A DNA stretch of 64,000 nt from Cryptomeria japonica (lineage: Eukaryota > Streptophyta > Pinopsida > Cupressales > Cupressaceae): NCBI RefSeq assembly GCF_030272615.1, contig NC_081405.1, positions 655,050,920 to 655,114,919 on the forward strand. The letters run 5' to 3'. Positions 1-12,789 of this stretch are shown one piece after another; position 1 is the stretch's first letter, and each line of letters opens with the position of its first letter. The notes under the pieces were generated by a model that was not told where the DNA came from, made no database searches, and was given only the letters and a program-made list of their open reading frames with translations. Both the position numbers and the translations under genes were made by a program.

Positions 1-671
1 AATGATGGAGTAGATGATGTTGATGCTTTAAAGGCCAAATCAGTTTTTATAGTAGCAACAAGACCAAATTCCTCAATTTCAAAGGCTGAAAGTTTTCCAG
101 TCAATGTATCCCTAGTTAATGATGTATTAGGCATTGTTCTCAACTCATTTATAGTAGTAACCTTCATTTTATATGTCGGTGGAAAACCTCTTAAGATTTT
201 TGAAACAATTTCATCCTCACTCAGAGTTCCTCCACAACATTTAATACCCAAAACAATTTCATTTACTCTTTCCATAAAAGCAGAAATCCTTTCATCTTCT
301 TCCATTTTCAGATGTTTATACCCGACTCGGAAGCTTTCAAGTTTTGCAATGTTGACTATGGAATCTCCTTCATTCAATGTTTCCAAATGATCCCAAATAG
401 CTTTAGTAGTAGACCTATCTGATAATCCCATGATTTGTTGATCTAATAATGCGCTCAAAAGTGTTTCTCTTGCTTTGCAATCATTCTCTTCATCTTTAGC
501 TAAGGTAGTTGGAGCAGTCTGACCAGCTACAGTAGCAGTATAACCATTCTTTGTAACTTCCCAGATGTCTTTACCAATGCAATTCAGATGTGTCTCCATT
601 CTGATCTTCCATATCCCATAGTTGGTTCCATCAAGTTTAGGACTATCCTTCCTAAAGTAATTAGTAGACAT
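1..671 (-). CDS. Copia-type gag, N-terminal part, cut by the window edge
   Basis: Reading down from the ATG at 669-671, the minus strand stays open for 223 codons to the window edge. The product begins MSTNYFRKDSPKLDGTNYGI, continues with an IWKIRME block, and later has a DHLETLNEGDSI segment and a KILRGFPPTYK segment. This is the layout of plant Copia Gag proteins (DUF4219 followed by UBN2/Retrotran_gag_2), which form the cytoplasmic virus-like particle. The zinc knuckle and pol would lie beyond the left edge. The start codon is supported by a primer-binding site about 40 bp upstream and an LTR directly beyond that. No stop or frameshift was seen in this part, so the element may be fairly young. 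Whether the whole element is intact cannot be judged here. Confidence 0.85.
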   Translation of the reverse strand, partial: MSTNYFRKDSPKLDGTNYGIWKIRMETHLNCIGKDIWEVTKNGYTATVAGQTAPTTLAKDEENDCKARETLLSALLDQQIMGLSDRSTTKAIWDHLETLNEGDSIVNIAKLESFRVGYKHLKMEEDERISAFMERVNEIVLGIKCCGGTLSEDEIVSKILRGFPPTYKMKVTTINELRTMPNTSLTRDTLTGKLSAFEIEEFGLVATIKTDLAFKASTSSTPS

Positions 672-713
672 TGGATCTCCTCAAGTTGTTAAACTTCTGC
701 AAAAGAGGACTAA

Positions 714-725
714 GCTCTGACACCA
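714..725 (-). other. Copia primer-binding site
   Basis: Read on the minus strand this is TGGTGTCAGAGC, the usual plant Copia primer-binding site complementary to the 3' end of initiator tRNA-Met, with one change from the common TGGTATCAGAGC. It lies two bases inside the LTR end, as expected. Confidence 0.85.
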
Positions 726-727
726 AT

Positions 728-1791
728 TGTTAGGTCCCAGAGACAACTGAGAGGGGCGGGGGGGGTGAATCAGTTGTCTAATAAATTCAAACCAAAAACC
801 AATTAACCAACTTAATGCTTAATTTCAGTAAACCAGTTAAGTATGTCGGTAGACAATGTTAACAGTAAATTGTTATACCAGTAACAATTAATGCATGAAA
901 CACAAACATAAAGTCATCCACAACACATAACACCAATATTTCTATGTGGAAACCCTGTAAGGGGAAAAACAATGGTGGGAAACCTTACCCACAATCAGAT
1001 GATACTACTGTAAATAGTAAGTGTACGTAAATGGGGTCTGCACATGCAGAAAGGCCAACAGCCTAGAGCTCACTGCTCAAACACAAAATGGGAGTCACAC
1101 TGACTACAGTTGGATGGTTAAATCCAATAAGAATGTACTACACAAAATAGCATCTTCATATGCTGGATTCAGTACTGGTGTAATGCTAATATGCTTCTAC
1201 AAAAACCTATCTTTGCCTTCAAATGATGACTTCATGTATACCTCTGCTTAATCTCGCATATTCCTTCACTCAATTCTTTTTCGCATTCCACACTTGATCT
1301 TACAAATAAGATCTTACATTTATACCATACCCTAAGACCAATTTAAGTAGGTTGGCTCTACAAGATATTACAATAAAATCATTTTACAAACAATTTAATA
1401 TCCGATGCAATAACCGATTAAACATGTCAACTTAATGCATTTACATCAATAATAAATCATCTCCATAGCATGCCATGCTGATCTGGAAAAGATAAACTTG
1501 CCGGTGTAACCCTAGATAACCTGGACCTATTTGCCGGTAAAAGCAAATATGTAAATATGAATATACCAATGACTAATTCTTCAAAACAAAGTGTCAACAC
1601 GATATCTTCAACATTACCAAATATCTTCCATATCATTCCAGGTACTGTTGAACATTATATCCTGTCAGTGAACCATATACCGGTAACTATGCAATAGTTA
1701 CTTACTTGCCGGTGAATGTTGTTGGATCTCCAAAGTGCTTGTTTTCAGTAGGTGTTGACATCAATGACAAAACCATACCAAAATACCAACA
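728..1791 (-). mobile_element. 5' LTR of the minus-strand Copia element
   Basis: This is a 1064-bp LTR. In element sense it starts TGTTGGTATTTTGG and ends GGGACCTAACA, giving the TG...CA ends typical of LTRs. It abuts the primer-binding site and gag. Near its inner end it contains a G-rich run followed by GTGAATCAG, a motif that recurs in the Copia LTR at 33.6 kb and is common in Sirevirus/Maximus-like plant LTRs. The candidate target duplication is the five bases after 1791 (tccct). The other end is outside the window, so this cannot be confirmed. Confidence 0.85.
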
Positions 1792-1829
1792 TCCCTAATA
1801 TTGTTGACATTCCTAATGTTGAGGTATCT

Positions 1830-3616
1830 CAAAGTTTGACAACACCTCTTAGAGTTTTGCATAGAAAGCCTAAGTATTAAGATTGATATTGATGCAAATG
1901 TTTTGAAAGCAATGGTTGATAAGATTCCAAAGTGTACTTGTCAAAGACATGCTAACCAGATATGGAGATTATTTTTTGAGCCTTTAAATGAGACAAGAAG
2001 ATGACAATTATTTGTTGAAATGATGGGAAATCTAAAATTTAGGCTCATAATGAAGACTCTTGGGCTAAGAACATCAAGTGGATCAAGTGAGAAATCTATT
2101 GTGAAGAATATAATGAGTGCATATGATAGTGTGGGTTCTAACTTATGCACAAAAGATAGCAATGCCACACGATGTGTCATTACATCAACAATTGTAAGCA
2201 CTCAAACTAAGAAATCTCACCTCATTAGAAAGACAAGTAAAGCATTGAAAATAAGTAGATAGACTCTAATGAGAGCTATGGAAAGGTGTCAAAGAGAAAA
2301 GGATTCAAATAACAATGAGTTATGGTCATTCTCTAATAGACTACCATGGAAAGATAAAGCAATTGTCGAAGCCTTGAAATCCCTAATTGAATAAAATTGG
2401 AAGAATAACACAAGAGTCTCTCCAAATCAAAGAGATGTTTTAAGAAGGAGGATTGGTAGTAAAATCCATGATCCACATCTGAATTTTTTTTTGGAGATGA
2501 CTCAAACATAATTTTTTGCCAAGTTTCAACGTATGTATCCTCAAATTAAAATTACTCAAAGATTCTTTGAAATGGTAAATCCTTTTTATGTTTTATGATG
2601 TTTATTGACATATATGTGTAGATTTTCATACTAAAAATGTTTTGCAGAAATATAACATAAATGCTCCACCAACATCTTCAATGGAATTCATATCTAGCAT
2701 TTTATGTGAAAGAGTGGATGGTTAACTATATTACAAGAAGTATTGCTTGGATGACACATGTGTTCATTGTAGTGGCTTGCAACATTTATAATTTTTTCAA
2801 CATAAGGAGAGTACACATGAAAGTGGAAATGAATTAGTGGAATTTGGAAAAAATAAGACGGTGGCCTACATGCTAAAAGATGACAAAGAAGCAAAAAGGT
2901 GTGAATTGGTTAGTGAAAAAATTCTAGTGTATCAATTTATGAGAATCTTCATGTAGAGATCAAGCCTAGAATGAGTGTGAGTTAGAGGAGTGGGTGGACA
3001 AATGGTATATAAGGCCTCTAATCCCATTTGAGACATATTGACCTCCAAGTACACTACAACTCACACAAATGGAAGCATCAGTTGACTCTGATCACATTTC
3101 AGATCTAGTCCAATTGAGTAAATTATCCACATGCAAATTTCATATGCTTCAATATTTTACCTTAAGTGTTTGCTAAATTCATCTCATTTTATCATTGCAG
3201 GGCATGTTTATGTAGTTATTGCAGCTGAAGATAATGAAGAAGGAATAGATTATTATTTGTGTCATTGTGTGGAGGCAAAAAATAAATTGGATGGTCATGT
3301 GGTAGATGGAGAAAATATTGAGTTCCCTATAGGATCAGTGGTTGTTATTGGTACATGGCTTAGAAAGTACCCAACGAAGAAGTCTAACTTGTGATTGTTC
3401 GAGGAATTCAAGACACATAGGAATATTCTTCATTATTCTAACCTTGTTGTGGCATCAAATGTTCATTTGATCAAATATGGGGGTAGACCACTGAAAAAGA
3501 ACCTATGGAAGGTTCATGAGACTGACCATGAGGCTGTTAGGGTTTTGTCAAATCCAGATCAAATACAAATTATCAATTATATGCAGATTCAAATACACAA
3601 AAAAGATGAAGAATAA
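1830..3616 (+). pseudogene. Decayed intron-containing coding region, family not recognised
   Basis: Stretches of plausible protein run along the plus strand. They include a segment around 2020-2262, a block near 2520-2580 (KFQRMYPQIKITQRFFEMV), a Cys-rich block near 2735-2790 (YYKKYCLDDTCVHCSGLQHL), and two adjoining segments at 3200-3394 and 3395-3616 (for example IGSVVVIGTWLRKYP and VVASNVHLIKYGG). In-frame stops interrupt them repeatedly. Two introns are suggested: about 2576-2645, ending ttttgcag, and about 3116-3200, starting gtaaatt and ending cattgcag. Good splice sites argue for a former cellular or transposon-derived gene rather than a retrocopy. I do not recognise the family. A transposase-derived or uncharacterised plant protein are both possible. 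Confidence 0.4.
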
Positions 3617-4329
3617 TACAAAACACAAAAAAACATAGAGATTTAACGTGGTTCACCCAAGATGGACTACATCCACAAAACAAAACCATCCAAAAAAATT
3701 TTATTATCTAGTAAAATAGTACAACATCATTATAATTCCTTTTTCATTCCAACCACTTATAACGTGAAATTTTTAGGGCAATCTACAAAGTCACCTTTTA
3801 GGGATTTTTTTCAAATGTCATTTTTCTAAATCAAAAAAAGCCAAAAAAAAGTTTCTCAGGGGCTATGCCCCCAAACCCCTACTTGAGTCTCGACCTAGCC
3901 CCAAGCCCCAGTAAAGATACATTACGAGTGTACAATATTTGCATGATCAGTCGCCACATACCAACAGAGATAATACTTGACATGACAAAAAGTAGAGTGG
4001 ATCTAGATGGTTCAGTGGATTAAATGTAAATACAAAAAAATTGTTTAATGTCAATCATATTTGGATATATGTACATATGACTTGTATATTTGAACATATG
4101 AAATACTTGAGGGATTGTAATATCAAATATCTTTACAAGATACTTATGTGCAATATAATTTTTGTCTCTAATGATTGAGATACTCAGTGTTACAATTGAG
4201 GTGTGATTATTATAATAAAATCTAAAAGTATTGTATTGTAATAATGTTGCATGATTTGTCACTTCTTTGCCCAAACTTCCTTAATGCACTTGATAAATAG
4301 GCATAAAAATCATAATATAAAATTCATTC
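3617..4329. other. Non-coding spacer with faint LTR-like phrases
   Basis: No gene is seen. The phrase gatttaacgtggttcaccca near 3640 and the C-rich stretch around 3860-3915 resemble phrases common in decayed plant LTRs. No ends, primer site or coding sequence can be tied to them. The rest is AT-rich and featureless. Confidence 0.3.
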
Positions 4330-5984
4330 TACTCATTGTGAGCATGGATTGTTAGCATGAATGCATTTGGGAGGCCAATTTTACACTAGGAATTCCTTTG
4401 TTTTTCTTGCCAACTCGCTCGATTCATCTAGGCCATACCCTATTGACAAATTTAATCTAGTGCTTGAAGTGTGAAAATTACATGGCGACACTTTGAAAAT
4501 GCATTTTTTTTAACCTATGGTACACATGAATGAGCCTTCTAATCCCATGGGGTCGTGTGAGGGCGCTCTAAAAAAACCTCTCTTGGTTTAGAAAGAATCG
4601 AATCCATTTGCATGTGGTGACACTTTTTCCGTTGCAAAAAAAATATTGCATGTGTTCAATCAAAAGTTGCAATGTGCCCTAACTTTAATTCTGCTTGTTA
4701 TGTGCATGAACCATCAATATGTACATGTTTAGTTGGTTGGGTGGTTGGGTTTACACTAAGAATGTCTTCATTTCACTCGCCAACTCTCCCAATCACTCTA
4801 GGTCATAGCCTACCGGCGAATTCATTTAAATACTCAAAGTGTGAAAATTTGTCCAACTTTGATGATGCATTTATCATCACCCTTGCCACATATGAATGAT
4901 CCTTCTAATCCCATGAGTTCATGTGAGCCCACTCTAAAAGAATCTCTCAGTGTTTAGGAAGACACAAATCCATTTGCCCATGGCAACACTTTTTCTATTG
5001 CAACAAAAAGCGTCAAATGCGTTTAATCAAAAGTTGCAATATACTTTAACTTTAATTTCACTCATCATGGCCATGAATTATCAATACGTATGCATCCAAG
5101 TGGTCAATTTTAAACTAGGAATGTCTTTGTTTTCTTGCCAACTCGCCCAAAGTATTCTACCGACAAATTTGCTTAAGTGCTCAAAGTGTAAAAATTATCA
5201 AACTTTGACAACGCATTTCTCGGTACCTGTGAACCATAAAAATGAGTCCTCTAATCCTATGGGGTCATGTTATGACCCTCTAAAAAACATCTCTTATTTT
5301 AGGAAGACTCAAATCCATTTGCATGTGGCGATAATTTTTCTGCTCCAACAAAAATCATCAGATGTGTTCAATCAAAAGCTGCAGTATGCCCTAAATTTCC
5401 TTCCACTCATCGTGGCCACAAACAATCAACATGAACACATTCGGGTGGCCATTTTTACACTGGGCGTGACTTTATCTTGATCATCAACTCGCTCAAATGC
5501 TCTAGGCCATACCCTACCAGCGAATTTGCTTAAGAGCTCAAAGTGTGGAAATTGTCAAACTTTGACAACGCATTTCTTGGCGTCCATGAAATATATGAAT
5601 GAGTTGTCTGATCCTATGGGGTTGTGTTATGACCCTCTAAAAAAATTCTTATTTTAGGTAGACTCAAATCCATTTTCCCATGGTGACACTTTTTTCTGTG
5701 GTGACAAAAAGCGTAATAAAATGCATTCAACCAAAAGCTACAATATGCCCTAACTTTCATTCTACTCATCATGGCCACAAACTGTCCATGCATACGGGTC
5801 CAGGTGGCTAGGTTTATGATAGGCATTCCTTGGTTTCACTCGCCAACTCACTCAAATGCTCCGGGCCATACCCTACCGACGAATTTTCTTAAGTGCTCAA
5901 AGTTTAAAAATTGTCAAACTTTGACAATGCATTTCTCAGCGCTTGTGAAACATAAGAATGAGCCCTTTGATCCTATGGGATCAT
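4330..5984 (+). repeat. Tandem array of about 360-bp repeats, about 4.6 copies
   Basis: A recurring anchor (ttacactagg and variants) occurs at 4381, 4751, 5110, 5455 and 5814, giving spacings of 370, 359, 345 and 359 bp. Each unit also repeats a 'gccaactcgc' block, a 'ccataccctac' block, a 'caaactttgacaacgcatt' block and a 'ccctctaaaaaa' block in the same order. The units are clearly diverged, so this is an old array. Small open frames inside it recur only because the DNA is repeated. The array is interrupted at 5989 by element A and continues at 33369. Confidence 0.85.
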
Positions 5985-5989
5985 ATTAT
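5985..5989. repeat. Target-site duplication of element A, left copy (ATTAT)
   Basis: ATTAT lies directly before the left LTR tip and again at 33369-33373 directly after the right LTR tip. The satellite sequence reads continuously when one copy is removed: ...gggatcat-attat-gaccctc... matches the equivalent place in other array units. Confidence 0.85.
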
Positions 5990-6737
5990 TGTAGACACCT
6001 AAAATTTTCCTATCTAATTAAATAAATATTTTTATTTATTTAGTTATTTACGCCTAATTCTTCTATTGATTAAATAAATCTTAACTTATATAATTAATTC
6101 ATTTATCCTCTTCTAGCCTTATTCCTCATTTAAATAAATACTTTTATTTATTTAATTGATCCCACTTCCTCTATTAATTAAATAAATCTTTATTTATTTA
6201 ATTCATTCATTAACCTTTTCTACCCAATACACATGTCATTCATTTCTTAATTCCTACACTACCTACCCTCTCGTTATTTTCTTATTTCCTCTACCTATCC
6301 TCTAATCCTAGCCGACCATTTATCTTATACACCTCTCAATATTATCCCTCTATTTATTATAGTGTCTTCTATATAAGAGGATGCTTCTTTCATTATCAAC
6401 CCTCCTCACCATTCTATTAAGCTCTAAAGCATTCTAGCATTCAAACTTTCATATGCGATCAAGCCTACTTGCAACCACATTTTCATTCTTTGTTGAGCTC
6501 TTGTGCTCACATAAAATCTAAGAGCAAATATATCAAGCAATATCAATGGAGATAGGAAGAATAGAGATTCAAACCCTATTAGACATGTGATGGTATCATC
6601 TTTGTGATTTTGTTGATTTAGATTGTCTTAGGTAATCTTCATATGTTATGGTGGATCTTTGTTGTTGTTAGGCTAGGGTTTTGTGGTTGAATCTATTCAG
6701 TCTTTCAATATTGTTGTTTCCATTTTTACCATAAACA
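5990..6737 (+). mobile_element. 5' LTR of element A
   Basis: This is a 748-bp LTR starting TGTAGACACCTAAAAT and ending TTACCATAAACA. Its first 250 bp carry repeated AT palindromes of the form attaaataaata...tatttatttaat. The 3' LTR has an extra palindromic unit of about 43 bp, which explains most of the length difference between the two LTRs. Confidence 0.9.
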
Positions 6738-6740
6738 TTT

Positions 6741-6757
6741 TGGCATGCCTAGTGGGA
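6741..6757 (+). other. Putative primer-binding site of element A
   Basis: The sequence TGGCATGCCTAGTGGGA starts three bases after the 5' LTR, where a Gypsy primer-binding site belongs. I cannot assign the tRNA by eye. Confidence 0.6.
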
Positions 6758-9033
6758 CTCTTGTCCTTTTTTGCACTTAACATCTTGGTTGCAGATTTTA
6801 TGCATGTGATGTTGCAAATCTAACATTTTCCAACAACATTTGGACATATTTGCGTCTACGCATTCTGGAACTTTTTTTTTGCTTTTCTGTTGCGTCTGTG
6901 AACCTTTGAATCACGTCTGTGTTTCTGCCAGTATCTTCATTTTCCAAATTGCAGGCTTTCATTATAGGTGCGTTTGTGGGCAATTTAATCGCGTCTGTGA
7001 GATCTAATCATGTTTATGATCATTTTAACCACGTATGTGTCCTGCAAGATTTTTTGTTTTGCTTTTTTTTTGCCAAAAAGTGTCCATGAGGTGTTAAAAC
7101 GTGTCTGTGTTATGGAACCACATCTATGTAGGGTAGAATCGCGTTTGTGTTTTCAAAACAAAAAAAAAATCCTCATTTAGGGTTTTCATTTTTGCCATTT
7201 TGTCTTGCATTTAATGTTTCAAATCTGGTTTATTCGAGCTAACATCTTGTTATCTAGCTAACAAATTGGTGCAGCTTGTCTTTGAAGCAACACATCTTGT
7301 CAAAGGACCCCTTTTCACAAAGTCTTTTGGATCTAAAATTTACCTAACTCGTGTGCTTGCAGGAGGGGTATTATTGCAAAACTACTAACAGATCTTTGTT
7401 GCAGGATCTTGACAAGGGTTTTTCTTTTGATTTTCATTGCTTGCTTTGTTTTCATAGACTAGAGAACACTTCAATTGGTGCACTAAAATTGAACCAGTGT
7501 CTTTTGTGTCTTGAGAAATAGGCTCTTTTTGTTTAATCTCTAGAGGGGTTGTCTCCCCGTGTGGTCATTAGGACTACTAGTGAGGAGAGAATGAACCAAG
7601 TGGTAGTGAGGAAAACCCACCTCTTCCAAACCACTATAAATAATTGTATTCATGGTGAAAGCCATGGGTAACATGTGTTGATCAGTTCATACCAACACTA
7701 TGCCTCCCCATAAACCCGTTTGATCAAATTTATTTGATCAGTAGTAAGGCATAACCCTACCGACTGGGAGCCTTCTGTATTTACAAAGTTGAAAGTGCCG
7801 CATGTATGACCACACGAGCGGATGCCCTTACTAGCACCTTTTTGTTTTAGAAAGCCAAAAATCCTTCTAGTTGTTGGGGCAGGAGGTCGGACCTCTGGAG
7901 TGGCCCACACACATACAGTTCTTAGTAGAGATACAAAGTTCACCATGGGAAGTTTTCGTGGGGACTGATGCTTGGCTACCTCAGAGAAGTGAGTGTCAAG
8001 GGTGGAGTCAGTGGGGTCAAGAATCTAAGTATCCGCTCTGAATAGTGTAGCCTCAGGGGAAACCCCATGTGGGATCAACAACTATTGTCCTGGCCAACCA
8101 TAAGAATTGTGCTTGTCTTCTTTTGAACATTCAAACATTCAAGATCAAACATCAAAACATTGTGTCTTTTGTGTCTTCAAGTGTACGCAAAACATTTTTA
8201 CATCAAACAACACACTTTTATTTTATCATTTTGAGTCTAAACACTTGTAAACATTGAGTCCTCATCAACATTGTGTCCCCTTGTCATGAAAAATAGTCAA
8301 AAATTCAGATATGGTCACAACAACTTTACACATTGGAAAAATTGCACCCAATTTTTGGAAACGCGTCTGTGCAATATTCAAAAATGTCTGTGTCATTTAA
8401 CCACGTCTGTGTAGGACAGAAACATGTTTCTATCATCATAAGCAAAACTACATTCACAAAATCTTAGAAACGCGTCTGTGCAGTATTCAAACACGTATGT
8501 GTCCTTTCATTGCATCTATGAAGTATACAGGCACGTCTGTGTTTAGAATTGGAAAACACTTGCAATCCAACAAACAAGAGCAATTAGTTTTAGACTCATT
8601 GAGCTTCCTAGGTTATTTCTCTAGGTTTTCATCTAGCATTCAGCCTATTTCTAGGTCTCACAAAGTCCATCACTACTTTACATCTTGCATTACATTCACA
8701 TTTGTTTAAACTTGAGTCAAAAGGTCACTTGCTTGTCCTCATCTTGCTTTGTCAACACACTACATACAACAACATTTTGCTAAGTGGTCCCTCATCAAGG
8801 TCTATCACCTTTGGGTCTCATTTGGTCTTACTTAGAGTCAAGGTCAACTTACCTCATCAAGAGAAACTATCATCTCTTTGGAAGCCACACATACTCTACC
8901 ACATACATACTTGGTCCTACACTTTGGAAATTGCAAGTACACCTTAGATTCATTTACATTCCATCCAACTCTTGGTCTTCCATACTCTTTCCATTTTCAT
9001 CTATTCTCACACATCTTGGTCAAGACCTAGTTC
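6758..9033 (+). other. Leader of element A with scattered CGTCTGTG microrepeats
   Basis: This is a 2.3-kb untranslated leader with no convincing gene. Two clusters (about 6845-7150 and 8355-8545) repeat an 11-bp degenerate core acGCGTCTGTG roughly every 20-40 bp. Examples lie near 6891, 6991, 7101, 8361, 8403, 8472 and 8533, with variants such as cgtatgtg and catctatg. Between the clusters lies an unrelated stretch of mixed composition. The open frames here are short and do not match known proteins. Confidence 0.6.
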
Positions 9034-12000
9034 ATGGTTGAAACCCATTCCCAAAAATCTAGGAGACAAGCTAAAGAGGTTCAAGAGTCCGCAAACATGA
9101 GTGCCTATGAGTATGACAATGATATCTTCTTCAATTCTGATCATACCATATTACTTGAAATGGACACTTATAGAAACACTCAAAATGTTGGGAACATGGA
9201 TAATACGAACAACAATGATACATAGAATGACAATGTGGACAACATTTCAATACATTTAGTAGAAGTGGAAGACTCTATCATGGATCCCCATTTTAATAGA
9301 TTGGTTGAAGAGATCATGAGAAGAGATAGATAATATTTCTTACAAGTGATGGCACAAAGTGGAGCTAAGATACCTCATGATTTTGACATGTGCCAAATAG
9401 TGGAAAATCGACCTATGCAAGAAATTCAACTCAACATGGATCAAAGGAGACCTAATAGTGGAGGTACTAGAGGACCACATTTCATGCCTGAGTCACCATC
9501 ATCCTTGTTTCAAAAACCTAAGATCCCCAATGCACATGGTCAAGCTTATGATACTCATGAAAGAGCATCTCATGAACAACTTCATCTACGCAGACCATTA
9601 TGGAAGTCTTATGCGGATAAATACACTCAATTGCATACCAATGCTAAGGAACAACCTCCAAAAGAATTGGATATCCAGAGGAATGCTCAAAATTTGGACA
9701 CCAGAAAACATCGTGTTAAATTTGGGGGCAACACACAAGAGAAAACTCATGACATGCCTGTAGAATATGATATACATGCAAAAAGTAGATATTTCATTTC
9801 TCATTATGACTCTATACCAAGTGTTCCATATACACAGTATCATTATAGACCTCCTCCATGTGAACATGTTTATGATCAATATCATCCATATATGCAGTAT
9901 CCTCCTCCTCCACCCGGTGGCTCAGGTATGGGATATGGTCCAAGAAGTTGGTCTCCACCTAAGAACAATTTGGAACAACAAATAAAGAACTTACAAAAGA
10001 AGATGGAGGACATAAATACACCAAAGCCATCTTACACAATGAGAGACATATGTCCCTATCCATTTGACAAAATCATTCCAATACCTCCTTTTCCTACACA
10101 TTTCGTGACACCAAAGTTTGATAAGTATAGAGGCAAATGAGACCCTGAGGCACATATATGACAATTTTTCATAGCTTGCATTGAGGTAGTAGTGGAAGAA
10201 ACATACTTGATGAGACTGTTCCCATAAAGATTATGTGATCAAGCTATGGAATGGTTTTCCCAACTTCCACCTAGAATTAAGTCATGGGGTGATCTAGCAG
10301 AAGATTTCATACAAAATTTCTCATATAACATAGTGACAGATATATTAGTTACCACTTTGTGTAACACCGAACAAAAGGATGGGGAGTCTTTTTCATCATT
10401 CTTACAAAGATGGAGGAATTCAGCTAGCAAATGCTCTTGTAAAATTCCACAAAAACAAATGGTAGAGATGTTTACACAAAATGTCAACAAAGAAATTGGT
10501 TATGACTTGAGGAAAGCTTGTTTGTCCACTTTTAAGGACGTCATTGAGAAAGGATTAGCGATAGAGAAGGTCCTAATTGAGCAAGGCATCATCAAAATAT
10601 TCAAAGAAAATAAAGAGGACTTTAAAGGAAAAGACAAGCCACGATTTTGGAACAAGAACAAGAACACAATAAATGATGGTGTTGTCAATGCTAATACAGT
10701 CAAACCAAAAATCATCCTTTCTAGATCAAGTTCTACACACAATCAAATGAATACTCAAACAACTTCAAAACCACAAAGGAAATACACCCCATTGGGAGAA
10801 CCACTTGAATTAGCTTTCAAGAAGCTAGTGGCAAACAAGATAATAACAATTCCAGACAATCCTCCATATGAACCAAAGGTCAAACCAAATTGGTGGAATG
10901 ATGATGAGTACTATGAGTATCACAAGAGCAAGGGACATAAAATGGGAAATTTTCATCGATTGAAGAACATTAAACAAGATCTTATTGATAGAGGTGACAT
11001 TGAGATCGAAGGACATTCATCCAATCAAGAACATGAGATGTTTAAGGAACCATTCCCTAAACATGAAAAGGGAAAAGCCAAACCTACAGATGAGCAGACC
11101 AACTATACCAAAGCATCATATAACTATGATTCAATTGTTAATCACATTCTGATGGACAATTATGTCTCTACTATTATCATAAATGACAAAACGCCTGAAA
11201 ATTCTACCCAAAGACCCAAAGTTGTCCTAAAAGGCATTGGACCTTCTTTTGAATCTACCTCTGAATGTAATGTCACAACTCACCGAGGTAAGGTCACTTT
11301 GAAAGGTGCTCCAGCCAAAACCACCACTTCCTCATCAACCAAACCTGAGAACGATTTGGTAGAACAGTTAGGGAGGACACCCATGCTTATCTCCATCCTA
11401 GTGCTTTTACGCATATCCCCCGCACATAAAGCCATTCTTGACAAAACTTTGAGAGACACTTCCGTCCCCACTGATATAAACGTGGACCAGTTTCAAGCCA
11501 TGGTGGGATACCTTTCAATTCCACATTCTCTAACATTCACTGAAGCTGACAACACCTCCGTAAGCCAGCCACATAATGCACCTTTACACATTGAAGCCTT
11601 CATACACAAACATCGAATAAAACAAGTCCTGATAGATGGAGGAGTTGGTCTTAATATATGTACTTGGAACATAATAATACAATTGGGATATTCAGATAAA
11701 GTTGTGAATGCTACAAACAAAATCACCATTAAGGCATATGATGACAAAGAGCACTCATCCAAGTTCACAATCACCTTACCTCTCAGAGTAGGCTCAATTA
11801 CAAAGGATGTGGCTTGTCAAGTCCTTGATCTAGAGCTCACATATAACATATTGCTAGGATGTCCATGGATTCATGAGATGAGCGCAATCCCATCTACATA
11901 TCACTGATGTATCAAGTTCCCACACAACAGAGTTGAAGTGACCATCAAAGATTATCCAAACCCATTCATATATTGCAACAATTTGTGCCCTGGATCAGAA

Positions 12001-12456
12001 ATAACAATCCCAGTCAATCAAGAGGTTGTTCCTTCATCAACATATGTTGATCCAGAATCATTAAAACCTTCTACATCAAAGCAAGAAGAGATCAAAGAAA
12101 AGTTGAAGGTTAAAGACATGGGATGTGGTGAGTATATCTTTCATGTTGATCAACTCCCACTATCTCCTAAGGTATTCAGTCGAAAGGAACAATCTATAAA
12201 CAATTTACAAGGAATTAGGTGTGAACCACCTAGCGTTGTGGCTACTAAGTTTGAATGCAAAGCTCCTCTAGTGGTGCAAACAGCTCTTGATATCAATAGT
12301 CCTAAGAGTGATTCCAACAAAGAATCTATTGAGTGTATCGTTGACTCTCTTGAGAACTCACATAGCCTTACCATTTCATCCACTTATTCCATTTTAACTC
12401 GTCTCCTAGACTTGGATCAACAAGAATTAAAAAAGCCCTTTACTAATTGGGGATGA
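9034..12456 (+). pseudogene. gag-protease of element A, broken by in-frame stops
   Basis: One reading frame runs from the ATG at 9034 to the stop at 12454-12456. It is interrupted by stops at 9223, 9331, 10138, 10159, 10225 and 11905. Around 10060-10560 is a Gypsy gag domain (EWFSQLPPRIKSW, ESFSSFLQRWRNSASKC), which forms the particle. Around 10900-11000 is a degenerate nucleocapsid segment (YEYHKSKGHK). Around 11590-11900 is a retropepsin-like block with VLIDGGVGLNIC and NILLGCPW; the DGG replaces the classic D-S/T-G and is usual in Tat-type elements. The stop at 10159 is in a context consistent with CGA to TGA decay. Reverse transcriptase does not follow. The conserved single frame shows recent decay by substitution rather than by rearrangement. 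Confidence 0.85.
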
Positions 12457-12789
12457 AAAATCAAGCCTTGAAAAGAAAAAACTAAAAGTCAAAACTAAAG
12501 AAAAGTCCTTTAGTCCAAATCAAAATCAAAAGCTATTGGACTCTGCAAAAATTAAAGTCAAGGTTAAAAATCCTATGAAAGAAAAAGAGCAAGAGATGAT
12601 CTTCCCTAATACCAAAATACTGGGGGCAAAATTTCTACAATTTTAAGTCATAAAGAATACTTGTTGATCCTAAGTCTCCATCATGCTATCCTACTTTCAC
12701 TCCTTTTCACAATCATAAGCCTTCATCACTCATCCACTTTTTCCACACATCCTTTCCCTTCTAGCGATACATCATGGAACTTTAATGGA
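12457..12789 (+). other. Deletion junction of element A
   Basis: This Lys-rich, low-complexity stretch follows the protease. In a full Gypsy element, protease would be followed by some 2-3 kb of reverse transcriptase, RNase H and integrase. Here the sequence passes straight to the integrase tail, so the pol core was lost somewhere in this stretch. Confidence 0.5.

Noticed and set aside
4672-6025. Several small open frames with similar sequence (for example 4950-5480)
   Set aside because: They repeat with the 360-bp satellite period and simply reflect the tandem DNA.
6845-8545. Regularly spaced short repeats as a CRISPR array
   Set aside because: The repeats are degenerate with irregular 20-40-bp spacing, lie inside a plant retrotransposon, and have no cas genes.
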